Shown here: in pieces, positions 18,512 to 26,971 of the stretch | How positions within the stretch are numbered: the stretch's first letter is position 1 | Layout of the letters: each line of letters begins with the position of its first letter | Assembly: GCF_905220705.1 (NCBI RefSeq) | Contig: NZ_CAJNAT010000001.1 | Coordinates: forward strand, 806,001-870,000 | DNA: 64,000 bases | Origin: Paraburkholderia domus | Lineage (GTDB): Bacteria > Pseudomonadota > Gammaproteobacteria > Burkholderiales > Burkholderiaceae | Direction of reading: 5' to 3' | Notes under the pieces: generated by a model | The model's database searches: none | Told to the model about the DNA's origin: nothing | What the model saw: the letters and a program-made list of their open reading frames with translations, nothing else | Position numbers and translations under genes: made by a program

Positions 18512-19396
18512 ATGAACCTGTTCTACTGGCTCGATCCCTGGGAGTTTTCGCCGACCGTCGTGATCGCCTTGCTCGTACCGGCGATCCTGTTTGTACGCGG
18601 CGCGCACAAAGCGAAGGTGTCGATTCTCCGGCGCATTTCCTTCTGGTTCGGGCTGGTCGCGTTGTATATCGCGCTGCATACGCGGCTCGATTATTTCTTC
18701 GAGCATGAGTTCTTCATGCATCGCGCGCAGCATCTGGTGCTGCATCACCTCGGGCCGTTTTTTATCGCCCTGTCTTATCCGGGCGCGGCGTTGCGCGCGG
18801 GCATTCCATTCAGCTGGCGGCAGCGCTTCGTGCGGCCTGCGCTGCAAACCCCGTTGGTGCGCAAGCTGCTCGACGTGGTGATGCATCCGGTCGTCGCCGT
18901 CGCGCTGTTCGTCGGACTGATCTACTTCTGGTTGATGTCGCCGATTCATTTCGTGGCGATGCTCGACTGGCGGCTTTATCGCGTGATGAACTGGAGCATG
19001 GTGATCGACGGCTTGCTGTTCTGGTGGCTCGTGCTCGATCCGCGGCCGGCGCCGCCGGCGCGTTTGTCGCCTGGGAAGCGCGTACTGGTGGTGATCGCCG
19101 CGATTCCGCCGCAGATCATGCTCGGCGCGTTTATCTTCTTTACACCGCGTGAGCTGTATCCGATCTATTCGATCTGCGGCCGCGCCTTCACGTGGCTGAG
19201 CCCGATGCGCGATCAGCAGATCGGCGGCCTGCTGCTGTGGATTCCGGGCTCGATGATGAGCGTGATCGGCGCGCTGGTGGCGTTGCGTCACTGGATGAGG
19301 CTGTCGGCACGCGGACGTCTGCGCAGCGAGCGGCACGCAAAGGCGAGGCAAGGCTTGGCGCAAGCCGCGTCAGCGCCTGCGAGCAGCCACCGCTGA
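18512..19396 (+). CDS. cytochrome c oxidase assembly protein, caa3-type CtaG, 294 aa
   Basis: Polytopic inner-membrane protein with about seven helices, matching the caa3_CtaG family used in copper insertion into cytochrome oxidase. Histidine-rich membrane-proximal motifs (HEFFMHRAQHLVLHHLGP and SPIHFVAMLDW) are characteristic candidate metal ligands. The C-terminal 30 residues are basic and Ala-rich. It directly follows PCu(A)C. The family is distinct from the Cox11 type also called CtaG, so I leave the symbol empty. Confidence 0.88.
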   Translation: MNLFYWLDPWEFSPTVVIALLVPAILFVRGAHKAKVSILRRISFWFGLVALYIALHTRLDYFFEHEFFMHRAQHLVLHHLGPFFIALSYPGAALRAGIPFSWRQRFVRPALQTPLVRKLLDVVMHPVVAVALFVGLIYFWLMSPIHFVAMLDWRLYRVMNWSMVIDGLLFWWLVLDPRPAPPARLSPGKRVLVVIAAIPPQIMLGAFIFFTPRELYPIYSICGRAFTWLSPMRDQQIGGLLLWIPGSMMSVIGALVALRHWMRLSARGRLRSERHAKARQGLAQAASAPASSHR

Positions 19397-19471
19397 TCAT
19401 TTCGAATCGGTTGAAGTCGCAGCGTTTGAAGCGGGTCGGCGCGCACGCGCCGGGCCCGGTTGCCGTCTGGC

Positions 19472-19975
19472 TTAGGCCGAACGCATCCACACGTGCGGTA
19501 TGCCGTCCTCTTCGTGAATCTCCGACACCGGCGTAAAGCCGAACGCGCCGTAGAAGCCTTGCAGATGCGCCTGCGCATGCAAACGGATCGGCGTACCGGG
19601 CCACTGCGCCCGGATATGCGTGAGCGATCGCTCGAGCATCGCGTTGCCGAGGCCAATGCCGCGGAATTCCGCTGTTGTCAGGACGCGGCCGATGCGGATA
19701 TCGGTGTCTTCGGCGTCAGGCAGCAACACACGCAGATAGCCTGCGAGCGTCGGCTTTTTTTCACCGGAGCCGTTAGCACCATAAGCGAACAGATGCCAGG
19801 CATCGGAATCGAGCCCGTCGATATCGCCGTACACGCAGTTCTGCTCGACGACGAACACCGCGCTACGCGCGGCCAGCATTGCATAGACTTCAGCGGTCGT
19901 GAGATCTTCGAACGCTTTCCAGCGCCATTCGAGTTGCGCCACTCGCGTGGCGGCGGTTTGCTGCGGTTCGGTCAT
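19472..19975 (-). CDS. GNAT acetyltransferase, ElaA-like, 167 aa
   Basis: N-acetyltransferase fold. ElaA-like features are the opening WRWKAFEDLTTAEVYAML, the conserved AVFVVEQNCVYGDIDGLD and WHLFAY, and the acetyl-CoA loop in IGRVLTTAEFRGIGLGNAML. Substrate is unknown. It is convergent with the ctaG gene; the 75 bp between the stops show no obvious hairpin terminator. Confidence 0.88.
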   Translation of the reverse strand: MTEPQQTAATRVAQLEWRWKAFEDLTTAEVYAMLAARSAVFVVEQNCVYGDIDGLDSDAWHLFAYGANGSGEKKPTLAGYLRVLLPDAEDTDIRIGRVLTTAEFRGIGLGNAMLERSLTHIRAQWPGTPIRLHAQAHLQGFYGAFGFTPVSEIHEEDGIPHVWMRSA

Positions 19976-20069
19976 GGAAGGTCTTCAAAGGAGGCGCGCC
20001 TTAGTGGACGGCGGCAATGTGGAATTATGCCGCGCGTGGCGGTCTTAGGCTACGCCGCTCGCAATGCCG

Positions 20070-20828
20070 CTAGCCGCTTACGAAAACCGGCTCGACGGGC
20101 TGTGCGAGACATTCGATCAGGTTACCGGGCCCGCACAAATGCAACGCACCTACCGCCACCAATGTCCGCTCCGGCCGTCCGAGTAGATCCTTCAAGCGCG
20201 ACGCCCACGCGCGATTGCGCGCATCCAGAATGGCGTGACGGATGCCGGGCAGGTTGAACATCGGAGACTCGACGGCGATCTGGTGCACGGCCTGCAAATC
20301 GCCATGCAGCCAGGCAGTGTGCATTCGCTCGAGCGTGCGCTGCGGTTCGTCGAGATCGGACATCAGCATGCCGAGCGCGGTGCCGACCGCATCGAGCGGA
20401 ATCGATTCGAGCGATACCGCCACTTCCTGCGCGGTCTCGAGATATTGATACGGTTTGCCTTGCGCGAGCGCTGAGCGCAGCATGCGCGGCTCCACACCTT
20501 CGACGACTTGCTGGAACAGCGTCGGTGCAACAACCAGCGCCGCCCACGGACGCAGATCGACGAGCGGCGCCAACGGACCCTCCGCGGGCCACACAGCTTG
20601 TAGCTGATTCCAGGCATCGGCGGATAGCAAGGGCTGCAGTTGATCCGCACCGCCCTGCGAAGCGGGCTTCAGAAACGGCAGGATCGTCGGCGGATCGGAT
20701 TCGAAGACCAGCGATTCGGCCCAGTCATAGGCTTCGGCGATCCAAGGCGGCGTTCTGCGACTCGTCGCCGGAAACAGATGCATGGAGCCGAGCAGACGGA
20801 CGTTGGTGCCGGTGAGTTGTAGGTACAT
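20070..20828 (-). CDS. TraB/GumN family protein, 252 aa
   Basis: Resembles the TraB/GumN (Tiki-like) family, proposed metal-dependent proteases. The two GxxH-type motifs that define the group are present: LLGSMHLFP at residues 10-18 and VAVGALHLCGPGNLIE near the C-terminus. I chose ATG 20828 because the long upstream frame to 21305 runs opposite a better membrane-protein frame. No signal peptide is visible, unlike many GumN proteins, so it may be cytosolic. The small membrane protein gene lies 47 bp upstream on the same strand. Confidence 0.82.
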   Translation of the reverse strand: MYLQLTGTNVRLLGSMHLFPATSRRTPPWIAEAYDWAESLVFESDPPTILPFLKPASQGGADQLQPLLSADAWNQLQAVWPAEGPLAPLVDLRPWAALVVAPTLFQQVVEGVEPRMLRSALAQGKPYQYLETAQEVAVSLESIPLDAVGTALGMLMSDLDEPQRTLERMHTAWLHGDLQAVHQIAVESPMFNLPGIRHAILDARNRAWASRLKDLLGRPERTLVAVGALHLCGPGNLIECLAQPVEPVFVSG

Positions 20829-20875
20829 GCAGCCTCGTGTGGACAGGCAATTGCGCAAAGAGGCAATCGGGCAAT

Positions 20876-21280
20876 TCAATCGACGGTGCGCAGCGCGGCG
20901 GGCCGGCTCGTGGCCCCTCGCCAGGCGGTCCGCATCGTGAACGCGACGAACAGCAGGAAGACGATCTGCGAAAGGTACAGGTCCATGCGGATCGGATAAT
21001 GCAGCGCGAACCATGAATTGTGCACCACGTCCGTCACGATGACAGCGACGCAGAGGATCAACCCGGCTCTCGGACTCAACAGTAGTAGCAGAACGGTTAG
21101 CGGATCGATGAAGAGCAGTGACGTCCAGTAGATTTGCGTCGGCGGCGCCGCGCCGCCGTAGTCCCACCAGAGTCCGTGGATCAAGGCCACTTGCAGATGT
21201 GTCCAGGTGGCGCCGCAGAGGCACAGCGCGTAAATCAGGCGCAGGTAGAAGGAGCGGCGCTCGAGGTTTGGAAGGGCCAT
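20876..21280 (-). CDS. small membrane protein, 134 aa
   Basis: Four hydrophobic segments (about residues 10-33, 47-65, 68-88 and 100-118) separated by short charged loops. The family is not one I recognise. Preferred over the overlapping frame because it gives a coherent membrane protein with a basic N-terminus. It is followed 47 bp later by the TraB/GumN gene and probably shares a transcript. A terminator hairpin lies just upstream. Confidence 0.65.
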   Translation of the reverse strand: MALPNLERRSFYLRLIYALCLCGATWTHLQVALIHGLWWDYGGAAPPTQIYWTSLLFIDPLTVLLLLLSPRAGLILCVAVIVTDVVHNSWFALHYPIRMDLYLSQIVFLLFVAFTMRTAWRGATSRPAALRTVD

Positions 21281-21311
21281 GTCTGGTCAGGTTCGCAGTC
21301 GACAAAGATTA

Positions 21312-21346
21312 GAAAAAAAGCCCCGGCGTTTTCGGGGCTCTTTTCT
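21312..21346. terminator. intrinsic terminator upstream of the small membrane protein gene
   Basis: AAAGCCCCG and CGGGGCTCTTTT arms around CGTTTT. On the minus strand it reads into a T run at 21312-21319 and would end a transcript arriving from the right, where only a gene remnant remains (21387-21602). Confidence 0.7.
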
Positions 21347-21386
21347 CGCGCAGCAATAGGTGACAGTTTAATCGCGCGCATTCCAA

Positions 21387-21602
21387 TCATGCCGAGCTTC
21401 TTTTGTACGACTTCAGTTCGCCGGTATAGCGCTCGTTCCGCACGCCATTATTGCCGCAATATCCTTCCACTGACTTCACCCAGCGGCCGATCTCGGGCAC
21501 ACACCAGAACGCTTTATAGGTGGGCCCGGTCACCTGGACGGAGCCTGTTCGATGGTAGACAGCGCAGTAGCGGATCTGTTTTTTTGTTGGTCGAATGTTG
21601 TA
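21387..21602 (-). pseudogene. C-terminal remnant of a lost gene
   Basis: A minus-strand frame open for 71 codons ends at TGA 21387-21389 and has no usable start codon near its beginning; an in-frame TAA lies at 21603-21605. The residues look protein-like (TYKAFWCVPEIGRWVKSVEG is typical of a conserved C-terminus), with three cysteines. A terminator for this strand lies 41 bp past the stop. The simplest reading is a gene whose 5' part was lost when the AT-rich segment to its right arrived. I cannot name the family. Confidence 0.45.
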
Positions 21603-21804
21603 TTAACAGCGGGTTTGCCCTGCCCGCTCTTTCACGACCTGAAAACATCAAGAACCATTGCATCGTATATCTAACGATTTTTCCGAATATGCCAGGCAGC
21701 ATGAGATACTTTATATGATCGACATCGAACAGCTAGCGATCAATGCTTCATTCGGGGTTCTTAAAAATTCACTAGAATAAATTTGAAAGACAAAAAATCA
21801 AAAA

Positions 21805-22860
21805 ATGAAAGTATATAAAAGGCGATTGGTAAATCGACATTTCATGCTGGCCACGAGCGCCGCATTTATTTTGTCTGCGTGTGGTGGCGGCTCGTCAGGC
21901 GGTTCGGGATCGACAGCAAGCACGTCGAATCTGAGCGACGCTCAAAAGAGTTATGAAAGTGTCGCGCTCGCGGCAAACGGCGGTATGCACTATCTGAGCG
22001 CAAGCCTGTCGATTCGCGTATCGTCGACTGGAACACTGACGGTCAACCCGAGCAGTGTCTTCTATACCGAGGACTCGAGCGTCGCCCAAAGCCCTGCAAA
22101 CGGGCCACAACTGATGACCGAAACGTACACGTCCGTGTCGTCCGCACTGACGGTTCCGGCAATCGCGGCGCCACGCTTACTCGTCAACGGCGCCGTCTAT
22201 ACCTCCGCGTCTCCGCCGCAAGCCCAGATCAGCTACTCGGGCACGAATGTCCAGATAAATTATCTGGCGTCAGACAGTAAAACAGTGCTCCGCACGTTGC
22301 TTGGCACCAGCTACAGCGTCGTGCCACTAAGCGGCCTGATTTCCGCCTCTCCCGCCGAACTGTTCGCGAACAGCGCCGTCGGCGTTCTGACGAATACATT
22401 GAACGGGCAATCGCTGTACAACCAGCAGGCCAGTTGGCAAATGGGTGCGGCCTACATCAAAGTCGTCAGGCACACGGTCGGCGACGAGGCCTTCACATAC
22501 GACTGCCTTGCGCCCGCCACGACTGGGACCAATCCGACACCGTGCTCCGCCACGATTTCAACGCTCGAAAATTTCTTTCCCTATGCGAGCACGACAGACG
22601 GCAAGACCTATCAGATCAGCGATGGACAGATCGTGACGCTCGCCGGAATGCGCGCATGGGTCGCCAACACAGCGCTGGCCTCGGCGACGACCGACTACCG
22701 TGTCTACTATCAGAACAACGGCGGTATCTATGCGGGCTACCTGATCAAGGACGGCACCACGTTGCAGCTCGCGCCTCTCGGCGGCGGGACGCCGCAAGAC
22801 AGCTACTACCTCCTGAACAGCGCGGCAGTTCAATCGATCAAGTCGGCGATTGTTTTTTGA
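21805..22860 (+). CDS. putative lipoprotein of unknown function, 351 aa
   Basis: The lipobox LSAC is followed by GGGSSGGSGS, a flexible linker typical of exported lipoproteins. The rest is Ser/Thr/Asn-rich and probably beta-structured, with two cysteines in YDCLAPATTGTNPTPCSA that could form a disulfide. I see no known domain. A more internal ATG at 21847 would give a shorter signal. The region before the start is AT-rich, lacks a Shine-Dalgarno and borders a gene remnant, all suggesting horizontal acquisition. A terminator follows 140 bp downstream. Confidence 0.7.
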   Translation: MKVYKRRLVNRHFMLATSAAFILSACGGGSSGGSGSTASTSNLSDAQKSYESVALAANGGMHYLSASLSIRVSSTGTLTVNPSSVFYTEDSSVAQSPANGPQLMTETYTSVSSALTVPAIAAPRLLVNGAVYTSASPPQAQISYSGTNVQINYLASDSKTVLRTLLGTSYSVVPLSGLISASPAELFANSAVGVLTNTLNGQSLYNQQASWQMGAAYIKVVRHTVGDEAFTYDCLAPATTGTNPTPCSATISTLENFFPYASTTDGKTYQISDGQIVTLAGMRAWVANTALASATTDYRVYYQNNGGIYAGYLIKDGTTLQLAPLGGGTPQDSYYLLNSAAVQSIKSAIVF

Positions 22861-22998
22861 GGTCGTGACGAGCGAGCGGACACAACTGTCTGCTCGCCAT
22901 GCTGAACGCGCAGATCACTGCGAGGGCGATGTGCTGTAACTCGCCTCCTCGCATTGAGACGCTCCGGGTCAGTGCCAGCGACGATGGCGCGCAAAAAA

Positions 22999-23030
22999 GA
23001 AAAGCCCCGACAAGTCGGGGCTTTTCTTTA
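22999..23030. terminator. bidirectional terminator between the lipoprotein gene and tRNA cluster
   Basis: GAAAAGCCCCGA and TCGGGGCTTTTC pair around CAAG, with T-rich tracts on both strands. It sits 15 bp past the 3' end of tRNA-Cys and 140 bp past the lipoprotein stop. Confidence 0.85.
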
Positions 23031-23040
23031 CATCAACTAC

Positions 23041-23114
23041 TGGAGGCGCGAGCCGGAGTCGAACCGGCCTAAACGGCTTTGCAGGCCGCTGCATAACCGC
23101 TTTGCTATCGCGCC
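23041..23114 (-). tRNA. tRNA-Cys (anticodon GCA)
   Basis: A 74-nt cloverleaf on the minus strand with encoded CCA. Acceptor GGCGCGA pairs with TCGCGCC, the anticodon loop is CTGCAAA with GCA, and the T arm contains GGTTCGACTCC. It is the last of three tRNA genes in the cluster. Confidence 0.95.
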
Positions 23115-23187
23115 GCAAGCGGACTGGAACCTAGCTGCAGATTCTCAGATTTGTCTGGTGGGCAACCGTAAGGCCGACCCACCAAAC

Positions 23188-23213
23188 AAAAAGGGAAGCG
23201 CTGCTTCCCCTTA
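23188..23213 (-). terminator. possible terminator between tRNA-Gly and tRNA-Cys
   Basis: On the minus strand GGGAAG and CTTCCC pair around CAGCG and are followed by TTTTT. It would stop or reduce transcription between the second tRNA-Gly and tRNA-Cys. Confidence 0.5.
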
Positions 23214-23217
23214 TGTA

Positions 23218-23293
23218 TGGAGCGGGAGACGAGGCTCGAACTCGCGACCTCAACCTTGGCAAGGTTGCGCTCTACCAACTGAGCTACTCCCGC
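23218..23293 (-). tRNA. tRNA-Gly (anticodon GCC), copy 2
   Basis: A 76-nt cloverleaf with encoded CCA on the minus strand. Acceptor GCGGGAG pairs with CTCCCGC; the anticodon loop TTGCCAA carries GCC; the T arm has GAGTTCGAGCC. It is identical to the copy at 23356-23431, with 62 bp between them. Confidence 0.96.
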
Positions 23294-23355
23294 ATTGCCC
23301 TACTTCACAACGCCTTGCACTTTTACTTCGCCAAACAACGCGTTGCTTCAAAAAT

Positions 23356-23431
23356 TGGAGCGGGAGACGAGGCTCGAACTCGCGACCTCAACCTTGGCAA
23401 GGTTGCGCTCTACCAACTGAGCTACTCCCGC
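23356..23431 (-). tRNA. tRNA-Gly (anticodon GCC), copy 1
   Basis: Same 76-nt sequence as the copy at 23218-23293. It is the first tRNA of the cluster in the direction of transcription, about 290 bp downstream of pgsA. A tRNA-Gly/tRNA-Cys pair after pgsA is a familiar arrangement in proteobacteria. Confidence 0.96.
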
Positions 23432-23615
23432 ATTGTGCTGCTTTTGCCCTGCTTTTTACCTGCTAACTTCTGCCTTGTTACTGCAACTACTCTCTTACTG
23501 CCACCGACGTTTCGAACTGCGTGCATCGGAGAAACGAGATTATGGAGAATCGACTGAAACGTGTCAACCCCTTTTGCGAATGTCTTTAACTGAAAAGATT
23601 TCGCTCACGGTTCGT

Positions 23616-23663
23616 GAGACATTCGCGGAGACATTCGCGGAGACATTCGCGGAGACATTCGCG
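23616..23663. repeat. four perfect tandem copies of a 12-bp unit
   Basis: The unit GAGACATTCGCG repeats at 23616, 23628, 23640 and 23652, with decayed copies on both sides. It lies in the 287-bp gap between tRNA-Gly and the pgsA stop. The 12-bp period keeps a reading frame on both strands, but no gene covers it. Confidence 0.9.
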
Positions 23664-23718
23664 ACGACGTTCGGACACGCAACAGCCGCCATGGCGTTGC
23701 GCCCCGATCGGTCTCCAG

Positions 23719-24312
23719 TCAGGCAACACCACCCCGATCGCGAATCTGCGGCCACGCGAGTTTCATGTAGTAGAGCATCGACCAGATCGTCAGGAACGCG
23801 GCCAGATAGATCAGCCACAGGCCCCACACACGCGTATCGACCGAAACTCCGCCGCCGAACGGCAGCGGCCCGTAGAACAGCAACATCGGAATCGCCACCA
23901 TCTGGCACACAGTCTTGAACTTCCCGAGAGAATTTACGGCGACACTCTTCGATGCGCCGATCTGCGCCATCCACTCACGCAGCGCCGAGATCGCGATCTC
24001 GCGTCCAACGATCACCAGCGCAATTGCCGAATCGATCCGTGCCAGTTGTACCAGCACCAGCAACGCAGCCGTCACCATCAGCTTGTCGGCGACGGGGTCG
24101 AGAAACGCGCCGAACGCCGAGGTCTGATTCCATTTGCGGGCCAGATAGCCGTCGAACCAGTCGGTGAGCGCCGCCAGAATGAAGATCGTCGCGGCCGCCA
24201 GATTGCGGTGTGCCGGGCTCATCATCATGTCGGGCAAATAAAACACGCCTACGACCAGCGGAATCAGGACGATCCGCAGCCAAGTCAGGAAAATCGGAAA
24301 ATTAAACGGCAT
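23719..24312 (-). CDS. pgsA: phosphatidylglycerophosphate synthase, 197 aa
   Basis: Makes phosphatidylglycerophosphate from CDP-diacylglycerol and glycerol-3-phosphate, the committed step to PG and cardiolipin, in the inner membrane. The CDP-alcohol phosphotransferase motif is present: DGYLAR followed by the downstream G-x3-D-x3-D (GAFLDPVAD). There are about four to five hydrophobic helices. The start at 24312 (MPFNFPIFLTWLRI) fits the family. It is a little longer than the E. coli enzyme. uvrC lies upstream on the same strand, the classic uvrC-pgsA pairing, here with a 210-bp gap. Confidence 0.94.
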   Translation of the reverse strand: MPFNFPIFLTWLRIVLIPLVVGVFYLPDMMMSPAHRNLAAATIFILAALTDWFDGYLARKWNQTSAFGAFLDPVADKLMVTAALLVLVQLARIDSAIALVIVGREIAISALREWMAQIGASKSVAVNSLGKFKTVCQMVAIPMLLFYGPLPFGGGVSVDTRVWGLWLIYLAAFLTIWSMLYYMKLAWPQIRDRGGVA

Positions 24313-24522
24313 GGGCAGGCGCAGCGTCTGGCAAGGGAGATGCAATTGTGCCGTGTCACAAGACCTGCCACAAGCAAAGCGGCGCACGGAACCTGGCACG
24401 CGCCACGCCAGAGCACCCCTTAACAGTCGCCCGTCAGTCGCTTGCCGACCGCTTCGGCGCCAGTTGTCGACAGCTTATCTGCCGCTCACTTGCCGCTCCG
24501 CAAGCAGCATGGCGCACGGCAA

Positions 24523-26739
24523 TCAGTGCAACTGCCGGTAGATCTGCTCGGCAAGCGCCTGCGAAATCCCTTCGACGCTCGCCAGGTCCTCGACGCTTGC
24601 CGCAACGACCCCACGCAGGCCACCGAAGCGCGCCAACAGCCGCTGACGCCGCTTCGCCCCCACCCCTTCGAGCTCTTCGAGCCGCGAGGTCTGGCGTGTC
24701 TTGCCTCGCTTCGCGCGCATGCCGGTGATGGCGAAACGGTGCGCCTCATCGCGGATCTGTGCGACCAGCATCAGCGCCGCGCTTTCCTTGCCGAGTTCGA
24801 GCGGCGCGCGGCCGTCGGCGAAAATCAGGGTTTCGAGACCGACCTTGCGTCCCTCGCCCTTCGCCACGCCGACCAGCATGCCGGTATCGAGACCCAGTTC
24901 AGTGAACACCTGGCGCGCGATTTCGACCTGACCCTTGCCGCCGTCGATCAACACGATGGTCGGCAGGATGCCGCCAGCCGCTGCCGGCTCCGCGGCATCC
25001 GGTGCGACCGACGGGTCCGCGGCCGCGTCGGTTTGCAATTCAGCCGCTTCGTCGGCGGCGTTCGCAGCCGCTTGCGCGACCATCTTCTCGTAGCGGCGCG
25101 TGAGCACCTGACGCATCGCCGCGTAGTCGTCGCCCGGCGTGATGCCAGTGATGTTGTAGCGGCGGTATTCGGACGACTGCATCTTGTGATGGTGATACAC
25201 CACGCACGACGCCTGCGTCGCCTCGCCCATCGTGTGGCTGATGTCGAAGCACTCGATACGCAGATGCGCGAGGTCGTCGCACTCCATGCCGAGCGTATCG
25301 GTGAGCGCTCGCGTGCGGGCCTGCTGCGAGCCTTGTTCCGAGAGCAGGCGCGCGAGCGCGAGCCGTGCGTTCTGCTCGGCCATCGCGAGCCATGCGCGCC
25401 GTTGGCCTTGCGGCTGGCGCAGCACCGTCACCTTGTGCCCGGCCTGCTCGATCAGCACATCGACCAGCTCGCGCGTGGCCGGCGCGTGGCTGACCACGAG
25501 CACCGGCGGAACGCGATTGCCGATGTAGTGCTGCGCGATGAACGCCTCGAGTACTTCAGATTCGATGCCGCCGGCAGTTGCACGGCCTTTGCATGGCGTT
25601 GAAGATTCGCCTTCAGACTCGGATTCGGATTCTGACTCGGCTACGTCATCCGCTTCAGCCGCGAGCGCAGCGTCTTCCTCGTCATCACCCTCTTCGGACG
25701 GCATCTCCTCAGCGATTGAGAGCGCGTCGGTTGCATCGGAAGATGCGCTCGCGCCGGTTGCGGCCTCTCCGGATGCCAGGCCGGCACCGGTCGCCGTATC
25801 GACTAACAAATCATCGTCACCGCCCTCTTCAAGACCGCCCTCGCCGACCGTCAGGGCGCTTTCCACATGCGCCGGGAAATAGGCCTTATCGCCCAGATGG
25901 CGTCCGCCGCGCACCATCGCGAGGTTCACGCACACGCGTCCGCCGAGCGCGACGACCGCGAGAATATCCACGTCGCTATCGCCGCCGACCTCGATCGCCT
26001 GCTGATGCAGCACCGTCGACAGCGAACTCATCTGATTGCGCACCGCCGCGGCCTGCTCGAACTTCAGCTCGCTCGCGAACGCGTGCATTTTCTGCTCGAG
26101 CTCATTCATCACCTCGCCCTGCCGGCCGAGCAGAAAGCGCGACGCGTTGGCGACGTCGCGTGCGTAATCTTCTTCGCTGATCGCCGCGACGCACGGCGCC
26201 GTGCAGCGGCCGATCTGATGCAGCAGACACGGCCGCGTGCGGTTGTTGAACACGGAATCTTCGCAGGTGCGCAACTGGAAGACGCGCTGCAGGATCTGGA
26301 TGCTCTCGCGCACCGCCCACGCACTCGGGAACGGGCCGAAATACTGATTCTTGCGATCCACCGCGCCGCGGTAATACGCCATGCGCGGAAACTTGTGGCC
26401 GGTCAGTTTGAGATAGGGATACGACTTGTCGTCGCGAAACAGAATGTTGTAACGCGGCGCCAGCGCCTTGATCAGATTGTTTTCGAGCAGCAGCGCCTCA
26501 GCCTCGGAGCGCGTGACGGTCGTCTCGATGCGCGCAATGCGCGTCACCATCATCGCGATGCGCGGCGACAGCTGCGTCTTCGTGAAGTAGCTCGAGACCC
26601 GCTTCTTGAGATCGCGCGCCTTGCCCACGTAAAGCACCGCGCCCTGCGTATCGTAATAGCGATAGACGCCGGGCAGATGCGGCAATTGGGCGAGCACTTT
26701 TTTCGGCTCGAAAACGTCGGTTGCTTCGGGTTCGGTCAT
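24523..26739 (-). CDS. uvrC: UvrABC system protein C (excision nuclease), 738 aa
   Basis: Makes both incisions around DNA lesions in nucleotide excision repair. The GIY-YIG domain opens the protein (LPGVYRYY, then [14 protein letters not shown]). A cysteine-rich patch ([23 protein letters not shown]) and the UVR motif follow. The RNase H-like endonuclease domain carries CFDISHTMG and LIDGGKGQ, and the C-terminus holds tandem HhH motifs. At 738 residues it is over 100 longer than E. coli UvrC, mainly because of an acidic Ser/Glu-rich insertion near residues 330-420 and an Ala-rich one in the endonuclease domain. I chose the ATG at 26739 on family grounds. Confidence 0.95.
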   Translation of the reverse strand: MTEPEATDVFEPKKVLAQLPHLPGVYRYYDTQGAVLYVGKARDLKKRVSSYFTKTQLSPRIAMMVTRIARIETTVTRSEAEALLLENNLIKALAPRYNILFRDDKSYPYLKLTGHKFPRMAYYRGAVDRKNQYFGPFPSAWAVRESIQILQRVFQLRTCEDSVFNNRTRPCLLHQIGRCTAPCVAAISEEDYARDVANASRFLLGRQGEVMNELEQKMHAFASELKFEQAAAVRNQMSSLSTVLHQQAIEVGGDSDVDILAVVALGGRVCVNLAMVRGGRHLGDKAYFPAHVESALTVGEGGLEEGGDDDLLVDTATGAGLASGEAATGASASSDATDALSIAEEMPSEEGDDEEDAALAAEADDVAESESESESEGESSTPCKGRATAGGIESEVLEAFIAQHYIGNRVPPVLVVSHAPATRELVDVLIEQAGHKVTVLRQPQGQRRAWLAMAEQNARLALARLLSEQGSQQARTRALTDTLGMECDDLAHLRIECFDISHTMGEATQASCVVYHHHKMQSSEYRRYNITGITPGDDYAAMRQVLTRRYEKMVAQAAANAADEAAELQTDAAADPSVAPDAAEPAAAGGILPTIVLIDGGKGQVEIARQVFTELGLDTGMLVGVAKGEGRKVGLETLIFADGRAPLELGKESAALMLVAQIRDEAHRFAITGMRAKRGKTRQTSRLEELEGVGAKRRQRLLARFGGLRGVVAASVEDLASVEGISQALAEQIYRQLH

Positions 26740-26971
26740 GCAGAATCGGTTGGCTGGGACAGTGTCGCGAAACCTCTGCCTGCGTGCTGCGCGCTGAGTG
26801 CTCACTGAGGCGCGGAACCGCGGATGAGTGCTTTAGAATCGCCAGTTTAGAGCATTCTGCGGGCGTTCGAACCCTGCTGCATCGAATGGTGCAATGCGTC
26901 GGTGCAAGCCGGCGTCTGAACCCCGTTGCGTCACCCACTAGCCAAGCCCTGCAAAACCCAACCACGCCACC

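Noticed and set aside
20829..21305. N-terminal extension of the TraB/GumN protein
   Set aside because: The frame continues upstream, but the residues have no family likeness and the region is covered by a better membrane-protein frame on the same strand.
23041..23431. tRNA-adjacent integration site or genomic island at the tRNA-Gly/Cys cluster
   Set aside because: No integrase, direct att repeat or foreign gene run lies next to the tRNAs; pgsA-tRNA-Gly-tRNA-Cys is a conserved arrangement.
23616..23663. Possible CRISPR array
   Set aside because: Unit is 12 bp with no spacers, and no cas genes are present.
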